A stretch of DNA of 11,808 bases from Chloroflexota bacterium (GTDB lineage Archaea; Iainarchaeota; Iainarchaeia; Iainarchaeales; GCA-2688035): assembly GCA_030634785.1 (NCBI GenBank), contig DAOWAC010000012.1:1-11808 (forward strand), written 5' to 3'. A program made the position numbers and the translations under genes. The notes beneath the pieces are model-generated. The model saw only the letters and a list, made by a program, of their open reading frames with translations, ran no database searches and had not been told where the DNA came from. This document shows, piece by piece, positions 1 through 6,167 of this stretch. Numbering within the stretch: position 1 is the stretch's first letter; every line of letters begins with the position of its first letter.

Positions 1-630
1 AAAATTGAATTAAAGGAACCAAGCTTTAAGGAATTAAAAAAAGCGCTTGAACACAAGGACGAGAAACGAATAAAACTAAACGTTGGCTTGGATCCGCGTG
101 AAGGAAAATATCACCTAACCGCATGCAACGCCTGCTATGAAAAATTTTCTTTAGAAGAAGCAGAAAAATTAAATATGCGGTGTCCAAAATGCAGGGGATC
201 AATTAAAAGAGGAGTAAGAGACAGGATTGAAATGCTGAGCGATGGAAAAGAAAAGCACCCTAACTTTAGACCAAAATATATGCACTCTGTTCCGCTTGCA
301 GAAATAATTCAGCTTGCGCTTGACGTGAAAGGAATTAATACAAAAGCAGTCCAAGGAATGTGGCGCGATTTTGTTGACAGATTTGAAACAGAAATAAATA
401 TATTGATTGATGTTCCGGAAGAAGAACTTAACAAAGTTGATTCAAGAGCAGGTGAAAAAATAATTGCTTTCAGAAAAGGATGGGTTCATTACATTCCAGG
501 CGGCGGCGGAGAATATGGCAAACCAATAATATGCAATTCACAGAAAGAATTTGAAAAAAAAGGAAAAGAATTGGAAGAACAAAGGAAACAAAATTCCTTT
601 GAAAACCAAAAAACACTGGGTAAATTTTAA
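1..630 (+). CDS. Endonuclease Q (EndoQ), C-terminal part; 5' end outside window
   Basis: EndoQ is an archaeal PHP-domain endonuclease that cuts DNA 5' to deaminated bases such as uracil and hypoxanthine. The frame is open from base 1, so the catalytic PHP domain lies outside; an internal TTG at 88 is not the true start. Visible are the end of the PHP region (ELKEPSFKELKKAL), a four-cysteine zinc site (window residues C42, C45, C61, C64, in CNAC and CPKC) followed by KRGVRDRI, and a helical C-terminal domain with FVDRFETEINILID and the family motif HYIPGGGGEYG (487-519). The protein ends in QKTLGKF, which looks like a PCNA-interacting peptide. Its TAA stop (628-630) abuts the stop of the convergent PAC2 gene. 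Family assignment is firm from these motifs; catalytic residues cannot be checked here. Confidence 0.85.
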   Translation, partial: KIELKEPSFKELKKALEHKDEKRIKLNVGLDPREGKYHLTACNACYEKFSLEEAEKLNMRCPKCRGSIKRGVRDRIEMLSDGKEKHPNFRPKYMHSVPLAEIIQLALDVKGINTKAVQGMWRDFVDRFETEINILIDVPEEELNKVDSRAGEKIIAFRKGWVHYIPGGGGEYGKPIICNSQKEFEKKGKELEEQRKQNSFENQKTLGKF

Positions 631-1407
631 TTAACGCACATAACTCGGACCGTTTGTCGGCATCTTTTCTTCCATTCCTTCAAACTGCTCAGTAAGTTTT
701 TTGAATGCTTCCTCAATATTTTTTGAATCCTTTTCAATACTTTTCATGTCAACTTTGAAACCAAACTTTTTTACAAGTAATTCAATCAGCTTTTTGGCAG
801 CACCGTGGTCTCCATAAACAAGCCTTGCATTTGTTTCACCCATAAGACAAGCTCCTTCAATCCCATGTCTTGCACCAACTCCAAGAATAAGACCAGCTGC
901 TCCGCTTATTAGTCCCTCTTTTGACGCAGACTTTGCACCAAGCTTTTTAAAACTGTTCAAAATTGTTTTGTTTGACGCAGCAACAACAACATTTGGCTGA
1001 TTTCCCATTCTCTTGTCTCCAATGTTAACTCCTGCAAGCGTGTATATTTCTTTAACACCAAGTTTTTTCACAGCATCAACAACTTCTTCAGCAAACTCAT
1101 AGTGTTCCTGTGAACTCCCTGACCTAAAATCAAGACTTGGCTGAACAGGACCTGCAAGGAATAAAAAATGGCGGTCTTTAAATTTGAATGAAAATAACTG
1201 GTCCGATATTAGTTCTACAATTCCCTGTTTTGTGTGAACTGTCGGAGGAAAACTATCACTGTAAACCTCTGCAATAAGATTTGCTTTGAATTGTTTTAGA
1301 AAATAATCAGCACAGATTTTTCCAACAAGACCAATTCCAGGAAGCCCTACAAACATAACAGGCTTTGAAAGCTTTGGTTTTTTTATAAAAACTATTTTTG
1401 TTCCCAT
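631..1407 (-). CDS. PAC2-family proteasome assembly chaperone (PbaB-like)
   Basis: Member of the PAC2 (DUF75) family, whose archaeal members bind the proteasome alpha ring and assist or regulate assembly. The N-terminus carries the family signature PVMFVGLPGIGLVG at about residues 16-29, followed by AGPVQPSLDF and the GLISGAAGLILGVG segment. I chose ATG at 1407 (258 aa), with GGAG just upstream in the last aIF2-alpha codons (AGAGGAGTGGATAAAATG). The frame extends upstream to 1461, but only inside aIF2-alpha and without family similarity. It is the last gene of the primase operon, 1 bp after the aIF2-alpha stop. The tail ends in PSYVR; a tyrosine near the end recalls proteasome-docking tails, but that is tentative. 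In many archaea nop10 lies between aIF2-alpha and this gene; here there is no room for it. Confidence 0.85.
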   Translation of the reverse strand: MGTKIVFIKKPKLSKPVMFVGLPGIGLVGKICADYFLKQFKANLIAEVYSDSFPPTVHTKQGIVELISDQLFSFKFKDRHFLFLAGPVQPSLDFRSGSSQEHYEFAEEVVDAVKKLGVKEIYTLAGVNIGDKRMGNQPNVVVAASNKTILNSFKKLGAKSASKEGLISGAAGLILGVGARHGIEGACLMGETNARLVYGDHGAAKKLIELLVKKFGFKVDMKSIEKDSKNIEEAFKKLTEQFEGMEEKMPTNGPSYVR

Positions 1408-1408
1408 T

Positions 1409-2179
1409 TTATCCACTCCTCTTAAAATTTGCTTCTCCACCAGCCTTTTTAATTGCATCAACTGCTGCTTCAGAAGCGTCGTTGAGAATTTTTTCAGTAG
1501 ATTTAAAATCAGGAGCCGTTGCTTTTACAGCATACTTACCTCCGCCACTGTAAAAAATTTTAACACCATTATCTTTTTTAACCTTTGACAAAATTTCCTT
1601 AATTAAATCAACACCATTTGAACCAACAAGCTTTACTGAAAGTACTCCGTTAAGAGTTTTTTCAGGAACAGGCACACTTTTTTGAACAAGCTCTATAAGA
1701 GGCTTTAGCCATTCCTTTGGAACACTTTCTGCAGCATCTTCTCCAAGCAATGCAATATTTTGAAACGCTTCTCCTAAAGAATTATAACTTTCAAGCAATG
1801 GTTTTGCAACAGCATCCCAGGTTTGCTCAGGTGTTTTTTTCTGACTTTCTGCAAGAATTTCCAAAAGCTTTTTGCTTCTCTTAAACTGTTTCCATTCTTC
1901 TATCCTTGCTCTCTGGGCATGACTTGAAACTTTATTAAAAGAAAGGTCAATTTGTCCACGACCCCTGTCAATTGATAAAACTTTAGCTGCCCTAATCTGT
2001 CCGTCTTTTACAAAATTTCTAATATTTTTAACCCACCGTGAAGCCACCTGGCTTACGTGAACAAAACCCTTCTTGTTTCCATATTCAACAAGTTCAACAA
2101 ATGCTCCATAACCAAGAACCTGCTTTACTTTGCAGACAACAAGTTCTCCAACTTCAGGAATTTCACGCTCTTCATCCAA
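1409..2179 (-). CDS. eif2a: Translation initiation factor aIF2 subunit alpha
   Basis: Alpha subunit of the heterotrimeric factor that brings initiator tRNA to the small ribosomal subunit. It has an N-terminal S1/OB domain (roughly residues 8-82, PEVGELVVCKVKQVLGYGAF then GFVHVSQVASRWVKNIRNF), a helical middle domain, and a C-terminal alpha-beta domain that contacts the gamma subunit. Length (about 256 aa) is normal. A GTG at 2188 overlaps the rps27e stop, but I prefer TTG at 2179: it gives an N-terminus (MDEEREIPEVGELVV) like other archaeal aIF2-alpha proteins, and GGTGA lies 5 nt upstream, the spacing seen for other genes here. The neighbours rps27e and PAC2 are conserved partners of this gene in archaea. 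Confidence 0.93.
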   Translation of the reverse strand: MDEEREIPEVGELVVCKVKQVLGYGAFVELVEYGNKKGFVHVSQVASRWVKNIRNFVKDGQIRAAKVLSIDRGRGQIDLSFNKVSSHAQRARIEEWKQFKRSKKLLEILAESQKKTPEQTWDAVAKPLLESYNSLGEAFQNIALLGEDAAESVPKEWLKPLIELVQKSVPVPEKTLNGVLSVKLVGSNGVDLIKEILSKVKKDNGVKIFYSGGGKYAVKATAPDFKSTEKILNDASEAAVDAIKKAGGEANFKRSG

Positions 2180-2184
2180 ACTAC

Positions 2185-2382
2185 TCACCCCTTCAATGCT
2201 CTCACAGCATTTTTCCTTAAAAGAATTTTTCCAGAACCCGAATCAGCAAGAATTTTGTTGCATCCAAGACATTTAACACTGCATGCAGCAGAACTAAAAA
2301 TTACCTGTTCATTTCCGCAACCAATACAGTTTACTTTTAAGAAAAAACTCTTTGGTTCACTTGCAAATTCTATTTTTCTCAT
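2185..2382 (-). CDS. rps27e: 30S ribosomal protein S27e
   Basis: Small zinc-ribbon ribosomal protein of archaea and eukaryotes, 65 aa. The zinc cysteines are C19 and C22 (CIGC) and C38 and C41 (CLGC), within the family pattern FFLKVNCIGCGNEQVIFSSA ... VKCLGCNKILA. The frame extends further 5', but only ATG at 2382 gives the standard N-terminus (MRKIEFASEP), and GTGAT lies 6 nt before it. The gap to the upstream GINS stop is 7 bp, so the two are almost certainly cotranscribed. The gene end sits against the aIF2-alpha start, implying coupled translation. L44e, often just upstream in other archaea, is absent. Confidence 0.93.
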   Translation of the reverse strand: MRKIEFASEPKSFFLKVNCIGCGNEQVIFSSAACSVKCLGCNKILADSGSGKILLRKNAVRALKG

Positions 2383-2389
2383 AATAATA

Positions 2390-2935
2390 TCACACTCGCT
2401 CCGCCAGCTTTCTTGAAACAAGAAGCAATGCAATCTTTTCAGGCAAAGCAACAGTTTTGTCTTTTGTAAAAGGCCCATACTCGTTCATATCTGCACCCAT
2501 AAAAGCAGGAACTGACTGAATAATTTTTAAAGAAATTTTTCCAGCTGTACCTTTATCAGATTTTGTCTCACCATTAAAAACACTGTCAAGAATTGCCTGA
2601 TGTTGATTAAGAACTGAAAGCAATGCATCCAGTGTCTGAGCTTCCTGTAAAGACATCGGTTCTTTTTCAAAATCTCCTGTCCTGCTTGAAATTAACGCTT
2701 TGTTCAAAAGTTTCTTCTCCCTAATACTAAAAATTTCTCCAATAATTTTTTTCAAATTTGAAAAAGTCTTTGCTTTTGTGCTTGACATGTCATTCAGACT
2801 TTTTAAATAATCTTTTTTTTGTGCTTTAAAAAAATCATTAAGCGAATCAAGAAAATCTTCGTCAACTTCGGCAAGTCTCGAATTGTTTTTTTCAAGCCGG
2901 TAAATTTTTCTCAATTCGTCGTAATCAAGTCTCAT
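2390..2935 (-). CDS. GINS complex subunit, Gins15/Gins51 (Sld5-Psf1-like) type
   Basis: GINS joins MCM and the Cdc45/GAN homologue in the archaeal replicative helicase complex. The protein (181 aa) has an N-terminal helical A domain (about 1-120), including the family-typical IREKKLL at 71-77, a short linker, and a C-terminal beta-rich B domain (about 134-181): IIQSVPAFMGADMNEYGPF followed by VALPEKIALLLVSRKLAE. The A-then-B order is that of Gins51. The start ATG at 2935 overlaps the priS stop as ATGA, with GGTGG 9 nt upstream. No second GINS subunit (Gins23) is in the window, so the complex may be a homotetramer or have its partner elsewhere. The B domain resembles the tail of the adjacent PriS. 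Confidence 0.88.
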   Translation of the reverse strand: MRLDYDELRKIYRLEKNNSRLAEVDEDFLDSLNDFFKAQKKDYLKSLNDMSSTKAKTFSNLKKIIGEIFSIREKKLLNKALISSRTGDFEKEPMSLQEAQTLDALLSVLNQHQAILDSVFNGETKSDKGTAGKISLKIIQSVPAFMGADMNEYGPFTKDKTVALPEKIALLLVSRKLAERV

Positions 2936-4179
2936 TCTTTTCCCACCAACTTGGCACGACCTGATGCTAATAGGAAAATTGCTGCATTTAACGGCAATTC
3001 TTCCTCTTTTTCATCAAAGGGTCCAAAGCTCTGTCCTGCCAGATAAATGGTTGGTGCCTTAGGAATAAAAACCCTTACTTTCTCCTTGTCATCAAAGGCA
3101 AGAGCGTCATCAAACGGGTTAAATTCCTTTAATTTATCTCTTGAAAGTTCACTTGAAACAAAACCTGTTCCGCCATGAAGTGTTTCAGGAACTCTGACAA
3201 TTTTGTTCAAGTCAACACTTGTTTGCCTGTCAATCGGAGCAATTTTTGCAACAATGCTGTTTAAAAAATTCTGCCAAAATTTGTCGCTCTTTGATTCACC
3301 CTTTGAACTAACACGTCCAAAAATTGACGGAATTGTACTTCTTTCCTTTATTGAATCAAGAATTGTTTTTGTTTCCCTTACAAGTCTTTTTGCTTCAGGA
3401 ACAGAAATATTTCCCATTATTGCAATTTCTTCAACATTTCCTTTTTCCAAAAGCTTTACAAGCTCGTCCAAAATTCTCTTAGGCCACCCAGCAGTTCCTT
3501 CAATACCAGGACAACTAAAAAAAGTTGCCTCTTTTCTGAAATGACTAAAAATATTCAAACCATTTGCTGTTAAGTAATCAATCAATTCAAGCCTTGCACT
3601 TCTTGGCAACTGCCTTATGCCCTCGCTTCTGACATGAATATGATAACCAGCTCTTCCGCTGAAATTAATACTAATGCCTTCACTAAAACCAAAATCTTTT
3701 TCAAGAAATTCAAGCAATGAAAAAATCTTTTTCTTTGCAACACCAAGACACTCTGGACAAAACCATTCATCAAGCTTTGTTTGAGTACCGCAATCATCAC
3801 ACTGCACCTGCCGCCCCTTTCCTTTCTTTCCGCATTTTGGACACTCCCAAGAATCGTGCTTTTGTTTGCAGTCTGTTGGTAAATCATCTGCGTCAAATTC
3901 ATAAACAAGGTCTGCAGCAAAAAGTTCTTTGGCTTCCATTGGACGTCTTGAAGGAAACTTGTACAAAGCAGAACTGTAACTCATAAAAAAAGGAACCTGG
4001 TTTCTAAGAAAGGTATTGAAATCTTTTTGGGAAGCAAAAGCCAAATTTCTGTTAGCAATCTTTCTTCCAAAAACCCCGTAACCAAATTCTCTTGCTCCAA
4101 GCTCTGGCGGTCCTGTTATAAAATTCTTTTTGTAAAAATTCTGAAAATGGTTTCTCAAAAACTGCTCTTCTTCAGCCAT
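2932..4179 (-). CDS. priS: DNA primase small (catalytic) subunit PriS with GINS-B-like tail
   Basis: Catalytic subunit of the archaeal/eukaryotic-type primase, 415 aa. The metal-binding acidic motif is YEFDADDL (D96 and D98), the nucleotide-binding motif is SGRAGYHIHV (174-183), and the third acidic region is DRQTSVDLNKIVRVPETLHGG (D323). Between the first two lies a long zinc insert with seven cysteines (C104, C113/C116, C127/C130, C141/C144), larger than the single knuckle of Pyrococcus PriS. The last ~48 residues (IPKAPTIYLAGQSFGPF ... LPLNAAIFLLASGRAKLV) match the layout of the GINS B domain encoded next door. The start ATG at 4179 overlaps the priL stop by one base (TAATG), with AAGGTG upstream. 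It forms a heterodimer with PriL. Confidence 0.93.
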   Translation of the reverse strand: MAEEEQFLRNHFQNFYKKNFITGPPELGAREFGYGVFGRKIANRNLAFASQKDFNTFLRNQVPFFMSYSSALYKFPSRRPMEAKELFAADLVYEFDADDLPTDCKQKHDSWECPKCGKKGKGRQVQCDDCGTQTKLDEWFCPECLGVAKKKIFSLLEFLEKDFGFSEGISINFSGRAGYHIHVRSEGIRQLPRSARLELIDYLTANGLNIFSHFRKEATFFSCPGIEGTAGWPKRILDELVKLLEKGNVEEIAIMGNISVPEAKRLVRETKTILDSIKERSTIPSIFGRVSSKGESKSDKFWQNFLNSIVAKIAPIDRQTSVDLNKIVRVPETLHGGTGFVSSELSRDKLKEFNPFDDALAFDDKEKVRVFIPKAPTIYLAGQSFGPFDEKEEELPLNAAIFLLASGRAKLVGKE

Positions 4180-5225
4180 TACTTGGACACCTTCTTTTCA
4201 GTAGCTTTTTCTGCACTTGATTTTTTTTCAACTTTCGCCTTGAGCCTAAGCTTCCATCTGTAATATGTTATTGGATGTTTTGCTTTGCAGTTTTTGTCAG
4301 TGCAAAAGCCGTAAGATTTTATTTTGTCACAGCTTGGAGGAGCATAATCCTGCACTGCAATTCTGTCAAGCTGGTAGCCTGTAATTCTTTCCTTAAAATT
4401 CGAACTTTTTTTGAACAAAGCAAGAATGGCGGTCTTTGGCATTCTAATACTGTTCAAAAAGGTTGCAAGAGTAAAGTTTGCCATGTGAGGCAATTTTTGA
4501 CCAGAGGCAAGCTGGCTGTACATTGAAGCAATACATGGAGGAAATGCTTCTGGTGCAACATTTCCTTTGAAGGCTGTTGCAAAAAGCTTTTGTTCTCTCG
4601 CCTTTGCTTCTGCTTTTAGAGATTTTGAAATGAACTCAAGTCTTTTTGGCAAACCAGTTATAGGAACAGGTAATGATGTTAGAACAACTGCATAGCTTTT
4701 TTCCCGCAAAAAACGACAAAAACCATTTAAGTCAAGAAAAACAGTTCCGTTGCTTACAAACTGATTAACAAGTTTTAAGGAATCGTCACTAAATGGAACT
4801 GAAAGAAACTGCTGCAATGGCATTGAAATGAAAAAAGACTTTGAGTCAGGAAAATCAAATTTTAAACCAAAATCTGATGCAAGAGAAATTGCTGCCTTTC
4901 CTTTTTCTTTTTCACTAGTCAAAAAAGTATATGCTGAATTTGCAACCATTGCACTGAATTTCCTAAACAAGGTTGTATCATTTACAAAAGACACAATAAT
5001 TTTTGCAACAGGAAAAGCAAGCAGTTCCTGTAAAAGCAAATCGCTTGATTTTAATTCAAAAAGATATTCTTTTCCTGCAAAAGCATGTTTTGTCATCAAT
5101 TCAGCTCTTTCAATAACTGGTTCTGACAAATCCTCCAAAGAAAGGTCTTCTTCCAGTACAATTTTCTTTGCAGATTTGGTAAAAGGAAAATTCTGCGCAA
5201 ACAATAATTGCTGTAAAGTATGCAT
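4179..5225 (-). CDS. priL: DNA primase large subunit PriL
   Basis: Regulatory iron-sulfur subunit of archaeal primase, which supports initiation and primer-length control by PriS. The N-terminal two thirds is the helical domain that contacts PriS. The C-terminal Fe-S domain shows four cysteines: C231 (FPPC), C299 (APPSC), C308 (YGFC) and C313 (NCKAKHP), with GQKLPHMANFTLATFLNSI and YQLDRI between them, and HPITYYRWKLR after. A lysine-rich tail follows (330-348). First gene of the six-gene operon. ATG at 5225 has no Shine-Dalgarno, but a TATA-like box sits about 27 bp upstream, as expected for a leaderless transcript. Confidence 0.92.
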   Translation of the reverse strand: MHTLQQLLFAQNFPFTKSAKKIVLEEDLSLEDLSEPVIERAELMTKHAFAGKEYLFELKSSDLLLQELLAFPVAKIIVSFVNDTTLFRKFSAMVANSAYTFLTSEKEKGKAAISLASDFGLKFDFPDSKSFFISMPLQQFLSVPFSDDSLKLVNQFVSNGTVFLDLNGFCRFLREKSYAVVLTSLPVPITGLPKRLEFISKSLKAEAKAREQKLFATAFKGNVAPEAFPPCIASMYSQLASGQKLPHMANFTLATFLNSIRMPKTAILALFKKSSNFKERITGYQLDRIAVQDYAPPSCDKIKSYGFCTDKNCKAKHPITYYRWKLRLKAKVEKKSSAEKATEKKVSK

Positions 5226-5230
5226 GAAAA

Positions 5231-5397
5231 ATTACTGCATTAAAAGTAATAAAAAGAGAATTGGAGCAAATTTCCGGTAAAATTAGCATTAATTTAATTC
5301 ATACTATTGTGCCCAAAAGCGAAATAGCATATTTCCACACCAGCTTGTTGCACTTTGCGCAACGCCGTTTCCAGCATGGAAACAAGGTGCGACAGCT
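5231..5397. promoter_or_regulatory. Series of four dyads upstream of priL, one ORB-like
   Basis: Four short inverted repeats lie in line, three of them around a central AGCAT and the first around TGCAT: ATTACT/AGTAAT (5231-5250), AAATTA/TAATTT (5280-5295), GAAATA/TATTTC (5321-5335) and GTTTCCA/TGGAAAC (5367-5383). Centres are about 40-47 bp apart. The last dyad continues as TGGAAACAAGG, resembling the dyad plus G-stretch of archaeal origin recognition boxes, though its centre is GCA rather than the usual shorter spacer. Outer arms 5342-5354 and 5386-5397 also pair. The dyads are directly visible; operator, origin element or structured RNA are all inference. Confidence 0.45.
5248..5257 (-). 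promoter_or_regulatory. Candidate TATA box of the priL-priS-gins-rps27e-aif2a-PAC2 operon
   Basis: CTTTTTATTA on the minus strand is centred about 27 bp before the priL ATG (5225). This is the distance from TATA box to start site for a leaderless archaeal mRNA, and no Shine-Dalgarno precedes the ATG. The box lies just upstream of the short dyad ATTACT...AGTAAT (5231-5250), which could affect transcription-factor access. Confidence 0.5.
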
Positions 5398-5508
5398 ACA
5401 AAATCATATGAGCCAAGTAAAATTCTATTTTGGCTGGTCCAAGCTTGTAGGAAACACGCATTGGAGCATCATTTTTTAGTTCAAGCAAGACCTTTTGCTC
5501 TGGCTCAG
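5395..5508 (-). pseudogene. Exact 114-bp duplicate of the PCNA 1 3' end (copy A)
   Basis: Every base matches 6168-6281, in the same orientation, 773 bp away. It encodes the last 37 residues of PCNA 1 (EPEQKVLLELKN ... FYLAHMIL) and the TAG stop at 5396-5398, plus one base beyond. Upstream in this frame there is a TGA and no usable start, so it is a dead gene end. Absence of any mismatch points to a recent duplication or gene conversion, or an assembly artefact. It separates the toxin gene from the priL promoter region. Confidence 0.93.
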
Positions 5509-5532
5509 AAGCAGGAAAGCAGGTTTTCGGTA

Positions 5533-5552
5533 ATATAAAAAAACAGCCTGTT
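5533..5552 (-). terminator. Oligo-T terminator of the toxin-antitoxin operon
   Basis: Reading the minus strand after the toxin stop (5572): AACAGGCTGTT (5542-5552), a short self-complementary block, runs into seven Ts (5537-5543). A wider inverted repeat, TTTCGG (5525-5530) with CCGAAA (5560-5565), encloses it. Archaeal termination depends mainly on the T tract. Confidence 0.5.
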
Positions 5553-5571
5553 CAAAAACCCGAAAGAGTTA

Positions 5572-5889
5572 TTAACGGTCTGTTAGCTGATGCAGTTTTC
5601 TTTCCAGTTCTTTGTAAAGTTCTTGTTTCTTTTGCCTGCTTAGCGTGAAAAGCGACTTTTCAATTGCTTTTTTTGTTAAAGTGAAAATGTAATTTGTTTT
5701 GATTACGCTGTTCTTTATTGCCCCTTCTTTTTTTGTAAGTGCAATGCCCTTCATTTCAACATTGCTTGTTATTCCGGCAACAACAACATTTCCAAATTCC
5801 TCAAACAAGATTACTACAGGTCTCTTCTTTATTTCAAAAGTGTCTGTAAACTGGACTTTTGTCAACACAACATTTCCCGATTTAAGCAT
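5572..5889 (-). CDS. MazF/PemK-like toxin
   Basis: Predicted endoribonuclease toxin of the MazF/PemK fold, 105 aa from ATG 5889. The family layout is visible: first strand SGNVVLTKVQF (4-14), the conserved basic loop KKRPVVIL (21-28) with the likely catalytic Arg23, and the strand VVVAGITSN (35-43) with the Thr/Ser pair after it. The frame also has an ATG at 5904, but ATG 5889 gives the usual MLKxG start, with GAGG upstream. It overlaps the antitoxin end by 8 nt, so the two are translationally coupled with the antitoxin first. RNA cleavage specificity cannot be read from the sequence. Confidence 0.8.
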   Translation of the reverse strand: MLKSGNVVLTKVQFTDTFEIKKRPVVILFEEFGNVVVAGITSNVEMKGIALTKKEGAIKNSVIKTNYIFTLTKKAIEKSLFTLSRQKKQELYKELERKLHQLTDR

Positions 5890-6109
5890 TTTCCCAGGCC
5901 TCATCTTCCTTGTTGTCCCAAAGTTCCTTCATTTTTTCTTGCTGTATTTTATGAAGAAACTCATCGTACTGGTTTTTCAACTTGCAAGCTTTATAAACGT
6001 GTGCAAGCTCAAGAATTAGCTCAGAATAAGTCTGCCTGGGATACTGCTTGACTTTCTTCAATTCTTCAAGAACTGGCTTCTTAACCTGAATTGTAGTAAT
6101 ATCCGACAT
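5882..6109 (-). CDS. Ribbon-helix-helix antitoxin
   Basis: Small (75 aa) partner of the downstream MazF-like toxin. The N-terminal ribbon-helix-helix (about 5-38: ITTIQVKKPVLEELKKVKQ then TYSELILELAHVY) should bind DNA as a dimer and repress its own promoter. The acidic, tryptophan-containing tail (MKELWDNKEDEAWENA) is typical of antitoxin segments that wrap the toxin. ATG 6109 is preferred, with GTGA 5 nt upstream; a GTG at 6118 would add three residues. Arrangement and overlap with the toxin support a toxin-antitoxin operon. Confidence 0.8.
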   Translation of the reverse strand: MSDITTIQVKKPVLEELKKVKQYPRQTYSELILELAHVYKACKLKNQYDEFLHKIQQEKMKELWDNKEDEAWENA

Positions 6110-6135
6110 ATAACTCACATATAAGTGCTACATAG

Positions 6136-6150
6136 TTAATTATATAACGC
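6136..6150 (-). promoter_or_regulatory. TATA-box promoter of the toxin-antitoxin operon
   Basis: On the minus strand GCGTTATATAATTAA contains a strong TATA element (6140-6147), with a purine-rich GAAAGCG stretch just upstream as a possible BRE. Its centre is about 25 bp before 6118, predicting a very short leader containing GTGAG, then ATG 6109. The promoter lies inside the inter-repeat segment, so the cassette carries its own expression signals. Confidence 0.6.
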
Positions 6151-6167
6151 TTTCTTTTTTGCTTGGG

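Noticed and set aside
1408..1461. Longer PAC2 start overlapping aIF2-alpha
   Set aside because: The extension lies inside aIF2-alpha coding sequence and precedes the family N-terminus; ATG 1407 has a good ribosome-binding site.
2383..2478. Extended S27e start (97 aa)
   Set aside because: The extra 32 residues overlap the GINS coding end and do not match S27e; ATG 2382 gives the standard protein.
5231..5383. CRISPR-like array from the phased dyads
   Set aside because: The arm sequences differ between units, so there is no repeated direct unit and no cas gene nearby.
5342..5400. H/ACA guide RNA: hairpin followed directly by ACA
   Set aside because: The internal loop has only two bases on one side, there is no kink-turn or kink-loop motif, and the ACA belongs to the PCNA repeat.
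5261..5479. 72-codon + strand frame across the gap before priL
   Set aside because: It runs antisense through the duplicated PCNA tail, has no ribosome-binding site, and resembles no protein family.
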